From assembly GCA_019359725.1 (NCBI GenBank), contig JAHHGR010000036.1:1-45041 (forward strand): DNA of 45,041 bases, in the 5' to 3' direction. Shown in pieces: positions 7,315-15,743 of the stretch; positions within the stretch are counted from its first letter, which is position 1, and every line of letters begins with the position of its first letter. The notes below the pieces were generated by a model. That model saw only the letters and a program-made list of their open reading frames with translations, did not search any database and was not told where the DNA came from. This stretch comes from Aphanocapsa lilacina HA4352-LM1 (GTDB lineage: Bacteria; Cyanobacteriota; Cyanobacteriia; Gloeobacterales; Gloeobacteraceae). Made by a program: the position numbers and the translations under genes.

Positions 7315-8727
7315 ATGTACATCCACAGATGTGCGGGACTGCAATCGAGCCTGCCCGGACAAAGAGTGCGGCTTATCGGGTGCGGGCTGGCTGCGGCACT
7401 GGCATTAAGCATTTCACCAGCCCAGGCTCAGATCGGGTTTGCCCCGGCCCTGACTTTCGGGGTGGGGGACACCCCCCGCGGCGTGACCGTCGGCGATCTC
7501 GATGGGAACGGTACCCTCGACATCCTCACCACCAACCTCGGCACCGGTACGCTCTCGTCGCTGTTGGGCAATGGCGACGGCACCTTCGCAAATCTTCAGA
7601 ATTTTGCGGTCGGCAGCAGGCCCTACGCTCCTGTGCTGGCCGAACTCAACGGAGACGGTCTACTCGATGCGATCACCGCCAACTCCTCTTCAGCCAACCT
7701 CTCGGTGCTGATCAGCAGGGGCAACGGTGGCTTTGCGGCGGCGGTGAACTATCCGATCGACGGCACCTTTCCCGCCGATGCGGCCGCGGGCGATCTCGAC
7801 GGCGACGGCGATCTCGATATAGTCAGTGCCAATCGGTACTCCGATACGCTTTCGGTGCTATCCAACAACGGCAACGGGACGTTTGGTGCACCCCGCAACC
7901 TGGTCCTTCCTGCTCGTTCCGGTCCCTCTGCGCTGGTTGTTGCCGATCTAGACGGGGATGGCGACTTGGACCTGGTGACAGCCAACGTCTTTGCCGCCGG
8001 CGTCTCGGTATTTTTGAACAACGGCAACGGTACTTTTAGTGCGGCCCAGAACTATCCCGCCGCAGCGGGCACCTCCGACGTCGTCGCAGGCGATCTAGAC
8101 GGGGACGGCGATCTCGATCTGATGACGGCCAACCGCGGCGCCGACAATGTCTCGGTGCTGTTGGGCGGCGGCGACGGCACCTTCGGCGCCACCCGCAATT
8201 TCGCGGTGGGCAATTATCCCCTGGCGGTTGCCGTAGGCGATCTAGACGGGGACGGCGATCTCGATGGGCTCACCGCCAACCGGCGCGGCTCCGGCAACGT
8301 CTCGGTGCTGCCGGGTAACGGCAGCGGCGGTTTTGGCACGGCTGTCTCCTTTGACACCGGGGGCGACGGAGCTACCGGTGTGGAGGCAGCCGACTTCGAC
8401 GGCGACGGCGATCTCGATCTGGCCGTCATCAACGGCTTTGCCAGCAACGTCGGGGTACTCATCAACACCGGCGACGGGGTGGTGCTGCCTGTCATCGACT
8501 CCATTACTCCCCGGCGCGGGCCGGTCGGCACCGAAGTGACCATTACCGGCACGGGTTTCACCGGCACCACCGCCGTCACCTTTGGCGGTGCGAGCGCCGC
8601 ATACACCGTGGTCTCAGGCACACAGATCACCGCCATCGTGCCTGCGGGAGCGACCAGCGGTCCGATCGCCGTCACCACTCCGGCCGGCACAGCGACTAGC
8701 GCCCGCCGCTTCCGGGTGACATCTTAA
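7315..8727 (+). CDS. Exported seven-repeat FG-GAP/VCBS protein with C-terminal TIG domain
   Basis: 470 residues; ATG at 7315 with AGGGAG at 7301-7306. Signal peptide about 1-41 (ending PAQA). Seven copies of the calcium-loop motif D-x-D/N-G-D/N-G-x-x-D begin at nucleotides 7492, 7639, 7789, 7942, 8089, 8236 and 8389, a period of 147-153 bp, which fits a complete seven-bladed integrin-alpha-like propeller. Residues about 385-470 (SITPRRGPVGTEVTITGTGF onward) form an IPT/TIG immunoglobulin-like domain. It is expected to be a calcium-binding surface or secreted adhesion protein. It is the last intact gene of the six-gene exported set. Confidence 0.85.
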   Translation: MYIHRCAGLQSSLPGQRVRLIGCGLAAALALSISPAQAQIGFAPALTFGVGDTPRGVTVGDLDGNGTLDILTTNLGTGTLSSLLGNGDGTFANLQNFAVGSRPYAPVLAELNGDGLLDAITANSSSANLSVLISRGNGGFAAAVNYPIDGTFPADAAAGDLDGDGDLDIVSANRYSDTLSVLSNNGNGTFGAPRNLVLPARSGPSALVVADLDGDGDLDLVTANVFAAGVSVFLNNGNGTFSAAQNYPAAAGTSDVVAGDLDGDGDLDLMTANRGADNVSVLLGGGDGTFGATRNFAVGNYPLAVAVGDLDGDGDLDGLTANRRGSGNVSVLPGNGSGGFGTAVSFDTGGDGATGVEAADFDGDGDLDLAVINGFASNVGVLINTGDGVVLPVIDSITPRRGPVGTEVTITGTGFTGTTAVTFGGASAAYTVVSGTQITAIVPAGATSGPIAVTTPAGTATSARRFRVTS

Positions 8728-8783
8728 ATGCGCGAACGCGAATCTGTTTGTCTGACCCTTCCATTGCAACGAGGTGACCACCG

Positions 8784-9247
8784 AAGAACAGCAGCAGCCC
8801 GCCCACCGCCGCGCCATCCGCCCTCGCTTCTGCCGCGACCGCCGCTATTGGGATTTTCTTCAGCACCGCCGCCGCCATCGCCGCCCCGCCGCCCAATGTC
8901 GTGCTCATCGCCGGATCAACGCCAACGGCACCATCGAAGACTACGGGCGCAGCGAATCCAACTACTCCACCGACGTGCTGACCCAGAAGGCCGTGGCCTT
9001 CATCACCAATTCGGCAGCAAGCGATAAACCTTTTTTCCTGTTTCTAGCACCGTTTGCTCCCCATGCTCCCTACACCCCCGCACCAAGGCACGCCGGGCGC
9101 TACGCCGATGTCCCCCCCTGGCGCCCGCCCAACTACAACGAACAGGATGTCTCAGATAAGCCCACCTGGGTGCAGAAGCTGCGCCCGGCCAGCCCCCAGA
9201 CCCAGACCGATTACGACAAGGGAGCAGCAAGCGGAACCAGCCGGTAG
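8784..9247 (+). pseudogene. Decayed sulfatase, active site deleted
   Basis: One frame (codons from 8784) reads a signal peptide and the start of a sulfatase (GIFFSTAAAIAAPPPNVVLI), matching the intact sulfatase at 1892-3421. At about 8905-8920 the similarity jumps to another frame: NANGTIEDYG...FAPHAPY...NYNEQDVSDKPTWVQ, which corresponds to residues from about 181 onward of the intact copy. Roughly 135 codons, including the C-x-P-S-R active site, are missing, and the frame is shifted at the junction. No ATG precedes the signal peptide; a CCG codon (8781) stands where KNSSS would begin. The second part ends at TAG 9245-9247, well short of full length. Confidence 0.8.
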
Positions 9248-9421
9248 ATCACCTTCGACAAAAACTTCCTGGCCAGAGACCTGGAGGTCCTCGCCCACAC
9301 CAACGGCAACGGCAGACCAGAGCTGGCCGCGCTGCTTGCCAACCCGGATAGCGGCGTGCTGAAGCTCCAGTTGCGCGACACCGGTACAGGAGAACTGGTG
9401 CGCGATATCCCCTACCCGTAG
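9248..9421 (+). pseudogene. C-terminal fragment of a repeat-containing exported protein
   Basis: Directly after the TAG that ends the sulfatase remnant, the same frame stays open for 57 codons to TAG at 9419-9421. It encodes DLEVLAHTNGNGRPELAALL and DSGVLKLQLRDTGTGELV. The xNGNGxPELAxL pattern is typical of FG-GAP/VCBS-like repeats at the C-terminus of secreted proteins. There is no start codon or ribosome-binding site. It is probably the tail of another gene fused by deletion to the sulfatase remnant. Confidence 0.5.
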
Positions 9422-9431
9422 CCCAGATGGT

Positions 9432-9758
9432 TCAGAGCTTGACCATCCGGCGGTCCACCACCCGCACCCGCTCGCCGCACTTGGGGCAGCGACCGCCGCT
9501 CGGGGTGGCGGTGAATACCGTGGCGCACTTGGGGCAGGGTTCGCGCGCGGCGTTCCAGTGCAGCGAGATGCCCATTGCGATAGCAACAAGCACGATCAGC
9601 GCCAGCAAGATACCTACAGTCAGGTTGGCCGCCACCAGCGGAAAAATCACCGCGGCGATGCCGCCTCCCCACAGCACACCCCAGCCCACCCCGGCGAGGA
9701 TACGGCGGGAAGCAGGGTAATCGGTCGATTCGGGCGGCAGAGGTGTTTGTGTTGTCAT
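9432..9758 (-). CDS. Small membrane protein with C-terminal zinc ribbon
   Basis: 108 residues. Two adjacent hydrophobic spans occupy about residues 21-68 (GVGWGVLWGGGIAAVIFPLV and ILLALIVLVAIAMGISLHW). They are followed by a zinc-ribbon: CPKC at about 75-78 and CPKC at about 90-93, spaced as a four-Cys metal site. The tail is basic. Topology suggests the ribbon is cytoplasmic. No specific function is known. Its 3' end lies 10 bp from the decayed secretion-cluster fragment and it faces the porin terminator at its 5' side. Confidence 0.65.
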   Translation of the reverse strand: MTTQTPLPPESTDYPASRRILAGVGWGVLWGGGIAAVIFPLVAANLTVGILLALIVLVAIAMGISLHWNAAREPCPKCATVFTATPSGGRCPKCGERVRVVDRRMVKL

Positions 9759-9812
9759 AGTTCTTCATGATACCGGCCCCCCGGCGCCATGGCGCAGGAA
9801 CCGGTGCCTAGT

Positions 9813-9848
9813 AAAAACCGCCCGGCATGGCTGCCGGGCGGTTTTTTT
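9813..9848 (-). terminator. Rho-independent terminator of the porin gene (bidirectional hairpin)
   Basis: A perfect stem AACCGCCCGGCA / TGCCGGGCGGTT with a 4-nt loop is flanked by A5 on the left and T7 on the right. On the minus strand it lies just past the porin stop codon and is followed by a T tract; on the plus strand it could also terminate. Confidence 0.9.
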
Positions 9849-9863
9849 GTGCCTTGGCGGCAA

Positions 9864-11633
9864 CTAGAACGTGAAGGTGGCGCGGATGGTGCCCACCGTG
9901 ATCCCGGCGTTGGAGTTGGAGTTGACCGGGTTGATGTAGAACTGCACATCCGGCGTCAGGCTCAGGCGGTCGCTGACCTGGAAGCGGTAGAACACTTCGA
10001 CGTTGCCCTCGGATGCGGTCGGCACGAAGGACAGGCCGGTAGCAAACTGGCCGCTGTTGACGCGGATAGGCTGGCCGTAGGCCGCGGCGAACGTGTTGCC
10101 GGGACCAAAGAGGCCGGGCAGGGCGAAACCAGCCTGCCAGGTGCTCGATTCGATCTCGCTCGCGGAGGTCGAGGCAGCGCCGTTGATGCGGCTGTTGCCG
10201 TAGCCGTAGCGGCCGAAGATGGCCAGGCTCGGGAAGATCGCCCATTCGACGTTCGCCGAATAGACGTCGGTCACACCGGAGGTGCCGACGGCCGTGCCGT
10301 CACCCAGGGTGAGAGCCGTGCCGAGTACCGCGCCCTGCTCCAGGAAGTGCGCGTACTGCAGCTTGATTGAAGCGGTCTTGATCGGGTTGATTTCCAGTTC
10401 GCCCACCGCGGTGTAGGAGCCGCCAAACAGGCCCGAGCCTCCAAAAGGAATGCTCGCACCGCTGCGGGTTCCCGACGCACCGCCGCTGGGCGCGATGTAG
10501 ATAGCGCGGATGGCGAAGGCGTCACCTAGCTGGAGGTCAAAGCCGCCGCCGGGGCCGGTGAAGATGAAGGTCGTCAGCGGGTTGTTGATGAAGAAGCCGC
10601 TGGAGAAATCGACTTCTTCGTTGTTGGCGAAGGAGTTGGTGTCGATAAATTCGAAGATGTCGATGCGCGGTCCGACGAAGATCCGGAACGAATCACTAAA
10701 CAGGTTGGTGGTGTAGCGGATCTTGTCGAAGGAGACCGGGGCGCGACCGTCTGTGCCGCCGCCGACGGTCGAACCGTCGTAGGCGTTGTTGCCGGGGCCG
10801 AGGGCGTAGAATTGGGTGCCCAGGCCGCTCGCGATACCCTGGAAAACCGCACCGAGATCCTGACCGGTGACGCCGCGCATGCGCACGAGCAACTCGTCGG
10901 TGCCGGTGAAGGTGGCGCGGATGTTGAGGCTGGTGCGGGCGGTAAAGCTGGCGTTGGCTTCACCGAGGGCGCGGGAGGGCAGCGAAGTTGCCGGAGCGTT
11001 GGCGTCGCCGGTGGCGACGAAGCGGGAAAACTGCGAGTCGCCGTAGGAAGGACCCACACCCACCGGTACCGGCGTGAAGAAGAACTTGCTGGTGTCGCCG
11101 CCGCCGATCGTGGCGGCCATGACCACCGAGGCGTCCAATTTGGAGTTGACGTTGAACAGCTTCGATTCGATGTCCTTTGTCTTGGCCTCCAGGGCGTCCA
11201 CGCGACCGCGCAGGGCGGCCAGTTCGTTGCGGAATTCTTCTTGAAGGCGCTGCAGCGTGGCCAGGTCTTCTTTGGTGGCCTTGTCGGCGGTCGACGCGGT
11301 AATCAGTTCGTTGACCTTCTCAAGGCAGGCGTTCAGACCGGCGGCAAACTCGTAGCGCGAGGTCGGGCGGTTGCCCAGGTAGGTTTTATTGGGATAACCC
11401 TCAAGGCAGCCGAAGCGCTCGACGACGGATTTGAGCGCCTGGAAGGCCCAGGAGTTGGGATCAACGTCGGTCAGTTCGGAGACCGAGTTGACTTGAGCGA
11501 CGGAATCTCCCATACCCTGCTGCAGGTACTGGTCGATCTGTTGGGTGTCGGAAGGTTCCGCAAGCGCCGGACCGGCCAGACCCAGGAGAGTCAGAAGCCC
11601 TATCGTTCCAGCAAGCAAGCTTGGCTTTCGCAT
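9864..11633 (-). CDS. Outer-membrane porin with SLH domain (cyanobacterial OprB/Som type)
   Basis: 589 residues from the ATG at 11633, which has GAGGAG seven bases upstream; the longer open frame further upstream lacks support. Signal peptide about 1-26 (ALAE). An SLH-like domain follows (LTDVDPNSWAFQALKSVVER...GCLEGYPNKTY...SRYEFAAGLNACL, about 50-115), then a coiled coil (about 115-165), then a long beta-barrel region ending in the terminal Phe (ATFTF) typical of outer-membrane proteins. The SLH domain anchors the barrel to peptidoglycan-linked polymer. It should mediate passive uptake of small solutes or ions. A strong terminator follows, so it is probably monocistronic and highly expressed. 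Confidence 0.92.
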   Translation of the reverse strand: MRKPSLLAGTIGLLTLLGLAGPALAEPSDTQQIDQYLQQGMGDSVAQVNSVSELTDVDPNSWAFQALKSVVERFGCLEGYPNKTYLGNRPTSRYEFAAGLNACLEKVNELITASTADKATKEDLATLQRLQEEFRNELAALRGRVDALEAKTKDIESKLFNVNSKLDASVVMAATIGGGDTSKFFFTPVPVGVGPSYGDSQFSRFVATGDANAPATSLPSRALGEANASFTARTSLNIRATFTGTDELLVRMRGVTGQDLGAVFQGIASGLGTQFYALGPGNNAYDGSTVGGGTDGRAPVSFDKIRYTTNLFSDSFRIFVGPRIDIFEFIDTNSFANNEEVDFSSGFFINNPLTTFIFTGPGGGFDLQLGDAFAIRAIYIAPSGGASGTRSGASIPFGGSGLFGGSYTAVGELEINPIKTASIKLQYAHFLEQGAVLGTALTLGDGTAVGTSGVTDVYSANVEWAIFPSLAIFGRYGYGNSRINGAASTSASEIESSTWQAGFALPGLFGPGNTFAAAYGQPIRVNSGQFATGLSFVPTASEGNVEVFYRFQVSDRLSLTPDVQFYINPVNSNSNAGITVGTIRATFTF

Positions 11634-11867
11634 TTTTATACTCCTCACAAAGCACGGAGCCAGAACACACCTTTTCCAGCCTTCAACGATGCTACTACAC
11701 AACGCCGATTCCGACGCAAGATCTTCCAAAGCTTCACAGGTGGAAGGCTCATAGGCATCACTACACCTACAGGGAGGGAGCGCAACGGCGGTTTTGACGC
11801 CGTAAAGTTTTGTAATAGGATGCGTATGAGGGACTGCCGTCTTCCCTTGCCCTGTGACAGAGAACTT

Positions 11868-12638
11868 ATGATGCTCCCATTTCCGTTTCCGGCGGCCGGT
11901 GGCCGCGCCGACGCCGGCGAGCAGCTGATCAACTCGGTGGTGGCGGCAGCGATCCGCGCGCTTCTCAGCAAAGTTGAAGATCTGCAGATTGGCATCTATT
12001 GCCAGCCGATGTCCAAGCTCCTGCAGGGGGCAATCGACAGCTTCAACCTGCGCGGGCGCGGCATGGTGATCAAAAACCAGTTTCGCGTCGAGAGCCTGCG
12101 CGTCGACACCGACGCCATCGCCGTCGATCTCGGCGCGATGTTGGGGGGGCGGGTGCGCCTGCAACGGCCCACCGAGGCCATCGCTTCGGTGGTGCTGCGC
12201 GAGGAGGACATCAACACCGCCTTCGAGGCGCCGCTGGTGCTCTCGAAGATGCGCGGCATGCGCGTCGAGGGTGGCGACGAGACGCTCGCCATCCGCCAGA
12301 CGCGGGTGCAGTTGCTGGATGACAACTGGATGGATTTCAAGACCGAAATTGTCTTCGAGCAATCGGGGCGCAGCGAGCCGCTGCGCTTCAAGGCCCACCT
12401 CTCCACCGAAGAGCAGCGCCGCATCGTGCTCGATCAAACCGACTTTGAAGGCCAAAGCGAGGAGGTCTGCCAGTTAGGCCATCTGTTCGTAGCCCAGTTC
12501 AATCGGATCATGGATCTCGACAAGTTCAACCTGGATGGGGCGACCCTGCGCGTGCACCGCCTGCGCATCCGCAACCAGCAGCTTATCTTCGAGGGCCGGG
12601 CTCACATCGATCACTTTCCTGGGCAGCATCGTAAGTAG
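11868..12638 (+). CDS. DUF2993 (LmeA-like) protein
   Basis: 256 residues from tandem ATG codons at 11868/11871. The pattern is that of cyanobacterial DUF2993 proteins: INSVVAAAIRALLSKVEDLQI, a central VRLQRPTEAIASVVLREEDI block, and a C-terminal DLDKFNLDGATLRVHRLRI with a hydrophobic lipid-cradle-like pattern. No signal peptide is clear, so it may be cytoplasmic or loosely membrane-associated. LmeA-type proteins bind membrane lipids, but the role in cyanobacteria is unknown. It is divergent from the porin gene. A second DUF2993 protein is at 42319-43113. Confidence 0.7.
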   Translation: MMLPFPFPAAGGRADAGEQLINSVVAAAIRALLSKVEDLQIGIYCQPMSKLLQGAIDSFNLRGRGMVIKNQFRVESLRVDTDAIAVDLGAMLGGRVRLQRPTEAIASVVLREEDINTAFEAPLVLSKMRGMRVEGGDETLAIRQTRVQLLDDNWMDFKTEIVFEQSGRSEPLRFKAHLSTEEQRRIVLDQTDFEGQSEEVCQLGHLFVAQFNRIMDLDKFNLDGATLRVHRLRIRNQQLIFEGRAHIDHFPGQHRK

Positions 12639-12678
12639 GTGTCAGGTGTCAGTAAGTGCACCCTGGCACCTGGCACCT
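12637..12678. repeat. Intergenic palindrome (copy A of a shared repeat)
   Basis: AGGTGTCAGGTGTCAG (12637-12652), a 10-nt loop, then CTGGCACCTGGCACCT (12663-12678) form a 16-bp stem with two G-U pairs in RNA. It begins inside the DUF2993 stop codon. The loop starts TAAGT, as in the related palindrome at 32091-32134, which also follows a stop codon. No T tract is present, so it is not a classical terminator. Confidence 0.6.
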
Positions 12679-12716
12679 GATATGCCAGACTGGTTGGCGA
12701 CACTTGTTCTCAAGCT

Positions 12717-15533
12717 ATGCCCGATTCGGACGCGCCGGTGTTGCTGTTGGTGGACGGCCACTCTTTGGCCTACCGTGCCTACTTTGCCTACGTACGCGGC
12801 GGCGAGACCGGCCTGCGCACCTCCGGCGGCATTCCCACGAGCGTTTCGTTCGGCTTTTTGAAACTGTTGCTCGACGCCATCGAGCGCGACAAGCCGTCGA
12901 TGGCGGCGGTGGCCTTCGATACGCGCATGCCGACTTTTCGCCACGAGGTCGATGCCACCTACAAGTCCGGCCGCGCCGAGACCCCGGACGAATTTATCGA
13001 CGATCTGCAGAATTTGCGCGAGATTCTCACCGCCCTTGACCTACCCCAGTTCGAATTGCCGGGCTACGAAGCGGACGATCTGATCGGGACTCTGGCGGTG
13101 CATGGAGCCGGCCAGGGTTACGACGTCAAGATCTTAAGCGGCGATCAAGATTTATTTCAGCTCATCACCGACGAGGGCGCTCCGGGTGGCTCGATCCGCG
13201 TACTGCACCAGAATACGCGCACCGGCACCGAAGAATTCGGCCCCGCCCAAGTCAAGGAGAAGCTCGGGATCGCCCCCCGGCAGGTGGTCGATTACAAGGC
13301 CCTGTGCGGCGACAGTTCCGACCGCATCCCCGGGGTACGCGGTATCGGTGCCAAGAGCGCCGTCAAGTTGCTCGAAGAGTACGGCTCGCTTGCCCAGCTC
13401 ATCGAAGCGGTGGATACGATCCCCGGCGCTCTGGGCAAAAAGCTCAAAGAAGGGGTCGAGGACGCCCGCCATTCCTACTGGATGGCCACCATCGAGACCA
13501 ATGTGCCGCTGGTCATCGATTTTGAGGCCTGCCGGCTGGTCGGTTTTGACGCCGAGCGCGTGGCGCCGCTGCTTGAAAAACTCGAATTTCGGTCGTTCCT
13601 GCGCCAGTTGCAGCGGTTGCAGCGCAGTTTTGGCGGCACCCCGTCCGCGCGCCCGACGGCATGGAACGAAGAGGCCGATCATCCGCTGAGCGGCGTAGGC
13701 ACCGCCAGCGCGGACGAGCTGTGGTTCGACTTTGCCCCGAGCGTTCCCATGGATCTAGAAGTGCGCGTCGTCCAGACCGCCGAGGCTTTTCAGACTTTTC
13801 TCGACGTGCTACTTGCCCAGGATGGCCTGGTGGCCTGGGATACCGAGACCAACAACCTCGATCCGCGCCACGCCCGCTTGGTGGGGATCGGCTGCGCCTG
13901 GGAACCGGGAGTGGCATACTACCTGCCCCTGGCCCACCGGCAAGGCCCCAACCTCGACACCGATGCGGTCGTAGCGGCGCTTGCGCCCTACTGGCAGGAC
14001 GGCGGGCGGCCCAAGGTGCTGCAGAACGCCAAGTACGACTGGCTGGTGCTGCGCAATTACGGGGTGGCACTCGCAGGCATCGCTTTTGACCCGATGCTCG
14101 CAAGCTATGTCCTCGACCCGGAGAGCAAGCACAATCTCACGACCCTCGCCCAGAATCATTTGCAAATCACCATGGGCTCCTACGAGGCGCTCGTGCCCAA
14201 GGGCCAGACCATCGACGCGGTGGAGATCGCGGCGGTGAGCCGTTACTGCGGCGAGGATGCGGCGGTCACCCTGCGGCTGGTGCCGGTGTTGCAGACGAAA
14301 CTCGATGCCGATCCGCGCCTCGCGGGCATCTTCAAGGAAATCGAAGTGCCCCTGGAGCCGGTGCTCGCGCGCATGGAGGAACGGGGCATCCGCATCGACA
14401 AAGCCTATCTGGGCGAGTTGGCCCGAGAACTCGACTGCGACCTGGAGTCGCTCGAACAGGAGGCTTACACCCTGGCGGGCGGCAAATGCAATCTCGGTTC
14501 TCCCAAGCAGCTCAGCGACTTGCTCTTTAACAAACTCGGCCTGAACGCCAAAAAAAGCCGCAAAACTTCGCTGGGCTATTCCACCGATGCGGCGGCGCTC
14601 GAAAAGCTGCGCGACGACCACCCGATTGTCGAAGCGATCTTGAGCTATCGCACCCTCGCCAAGCTCAAATCCACCTACGTCGACGCGCTGCCGGTGCTGG
14701 TCGACCCGCGCACCGACCGGGTGCACACCGACTTCAACCAGACGGTGACCAGCACCGGCCGATTGTCCAGTTCCAACCCGAATTTGCAGAATATTCCGGT
14801 GCGCACGTCCTTTTCGCGGCGCATCCGCCGGGCGTTCGTGCCGGAGCCGGGGTGGCTGTTGGTGGCGGCCGACTATTCACAAATTGAGCTGCGCATCCTG
14901 GCGCACCTGACGCAGGAGCCGGTGCTCCTCGAAGCGTTCCGGACCGGCGGCGACGTACACACCCTTACCGCCCGGCTGCTGTTGGGTCGCGAAGAAGTTA
15001 CTGCTGAAGAGCGGCGCCTCGCCAAGATCATCAACTACGGCGTCGTCTACGGGATGGGAGCGCGCCGCTTCGCCCGCGAGACGGGGGTGAGCGCCACCGA
15101 GGCGGAGGATTTTATCAAGGCTTTCTATCGGCGCTACCCGGCGGTGTTTGGCTTCATGGAGCAGACCCGCCGGATGGCGGTCGAGCAAGGCTACGTCGAA
15201 ACCCTGCTGGGTCGGCGGCGCTATTTTCGAGGGCTCGGCCAACTCAATCAGCGCGACCGGGAGGGGGCTTTGCGCGCCGCCTTCAACGCCCCCATCCAGG
15301 GCACCGCCGCCGATATCATCAAAATTGCGATGGTGCGCCTTGAGCAAACGCTCGCAGGCCGACGCACCCGGCTGCTACTGCAGGTGCACGACGAACTGGT
15401 CTTCGAGATGCCCCCCGAGGAGCGCCCAGAGGTCGAATCTTTGATTCGCTCCGGGATGGAAAATGCCCTCGATCTGCTGGTGCCGCTCAAAGTCGAACTC
15501 AACGCCGGCCCCAACTGGTTGGAGGCGAAGTAA
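12717..15533 (+). CDS. polA: DNA polymerase I
   Basis: 938 residues. The N-terminal 5' nuclease domain (about 1-300) has VDGHSLAYRAYFA and GYEADDLIGTL. The 3'-5' exonuclease domain is intact: Asp375/Glu377 in WDTETNNLD, NAKYDWLVL, and YCGEDAAVTL, so proofreading should be retained. The polymerase domain has motif A DYSQIELRILAHL (about 718), motif B RxxxKxxxYxxxYG (Arg766, Lys770, Tyr774, Tyr778) and motif C LLQVHDELVFEMP. It fills gaps in repair and removes Okazaki primers. Tyr replaces the Phe found in the E. coli enzyme at the sugar-discrimination position. Confidence 0.97.
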   Translation: MPDSDAPVLLLVDGHSLAYRAYFAYVRGGETGLRTSGGIPTSVSFGFLKLLLDAIERDKPSMAAVAFDTRMPTFRHEVDATYKSGRAETPDEFIDDLQNLREILTALDLPQFELPGYEADDLIGTLAVHGAGQGYDVKILSGDQDLFQLITDEGAPGGSIRVLHQNTRTGTEEFGPAQVKEKLGIAPRQVVDYKALCGDSSDRIPGVRGIGAKSAVKLLEEYGSLAQLIEAVDTIPGALGKKLKEGVEDARHSYWMATIETNVPLVIDFEACRLVGFDAERVAPLLEKLEFRSFLRQLQRLQRSFGGTPSARPTAWNEEADHPLSGVGTASADELWFDFAPSVPMDLEVRVVQTAEAFQTFLDVLLAQDGLVAWDTETNNLDPRHARLVGIGCAWEPGVAYYLPLAHRQGPNLDTDAVVAALAPYWQDGGRPKVLQNAKYDWLVLRNYGVALAGIAFDPMLASYVLDPESKHNLTTLAQNHLQITMGSYEALVPKGQTIDAVEIAAVSRYCGEDAAVTLRLVPVLQTKLDADPRLAGIFKEIEVPLEPVLARMEERGIRIDKAYLGELARELDCDLESLEQEAYTLAGGKCNLGSPKQLSDLLFNKLGLNAKKSRKTSLGYSTDAAALEKLRDDHPIVEAILSYRTLAKLKSTYVDALPVLVDPRTDRVHTDFNQTVTSTGRLSSSNPNLQNIPVRTSFSRRIRRAFVPEPGWLLVAADYSQIELRILAHLTQEPVLLEAFRTGGDVHTLTARLLLGREEVTAEERRLAKIINYGVVYGMGARRFARETGVSATEAEDFIKAFYRRYPAVFGFMEQTRRMAVEQGYVETLLGRRRYFRGLGQLNQRDREGALRAAFNAPIQGTAADIIKIAMVRLEQTLAGRRTRLLLQVHDELVFEMPPEERPEVESLIRSGMENALDLLVPLKVELNAGPNWLEAK

Positions 15534-15597
15534 CATACGGGGCCCAAACGGCCAATATCTAAAATTTCTAACCAGGGGCGGATTTCAACCCGAGCGA

Positions 15598-15625
15598 TTG
15601 TCAATAAACTCTGTGGACCTATAGC
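15598..15625 (+). promoter_or_regulatory. Candidate promoter upstream of the HAMP-repeat gene
   Basis: TTGTCA (15598-15603), a 16-bp spacer, then TATAGC (15620-15625). It lies about 120 bp before the ATG at 15744 and after polA. Match to the sigma-70 consensus is fair; not experimentally supported. Confidence 0.35.
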
Positions 15626-15743
15626 GTTTTTCGCAACCTGGACGGTCGCCTGACTTCGGCGCAACGCCCATAGGTCGCGGGTACTTTGCCGGCTTGCTAT
15701 GCACTGTTGCTATCGGTCGCCTCACGGACGACGAAGGAGAGCC

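Noticed and set aside
7492..8430. Regular DNA repeats that might be read as a CRISPR or tandem repeat array
   Set aside because: The repeats keep the reading frame and encode calcium-binding loops of FG-GAP blades; they are coding.
11634..12455. N-terminal extension of the porin frame
   Set aside because: It runs antisense to the DUF2993 gene and lacks a start; the ATG at 11633 has a ribosome-binding site and a signal peptide.
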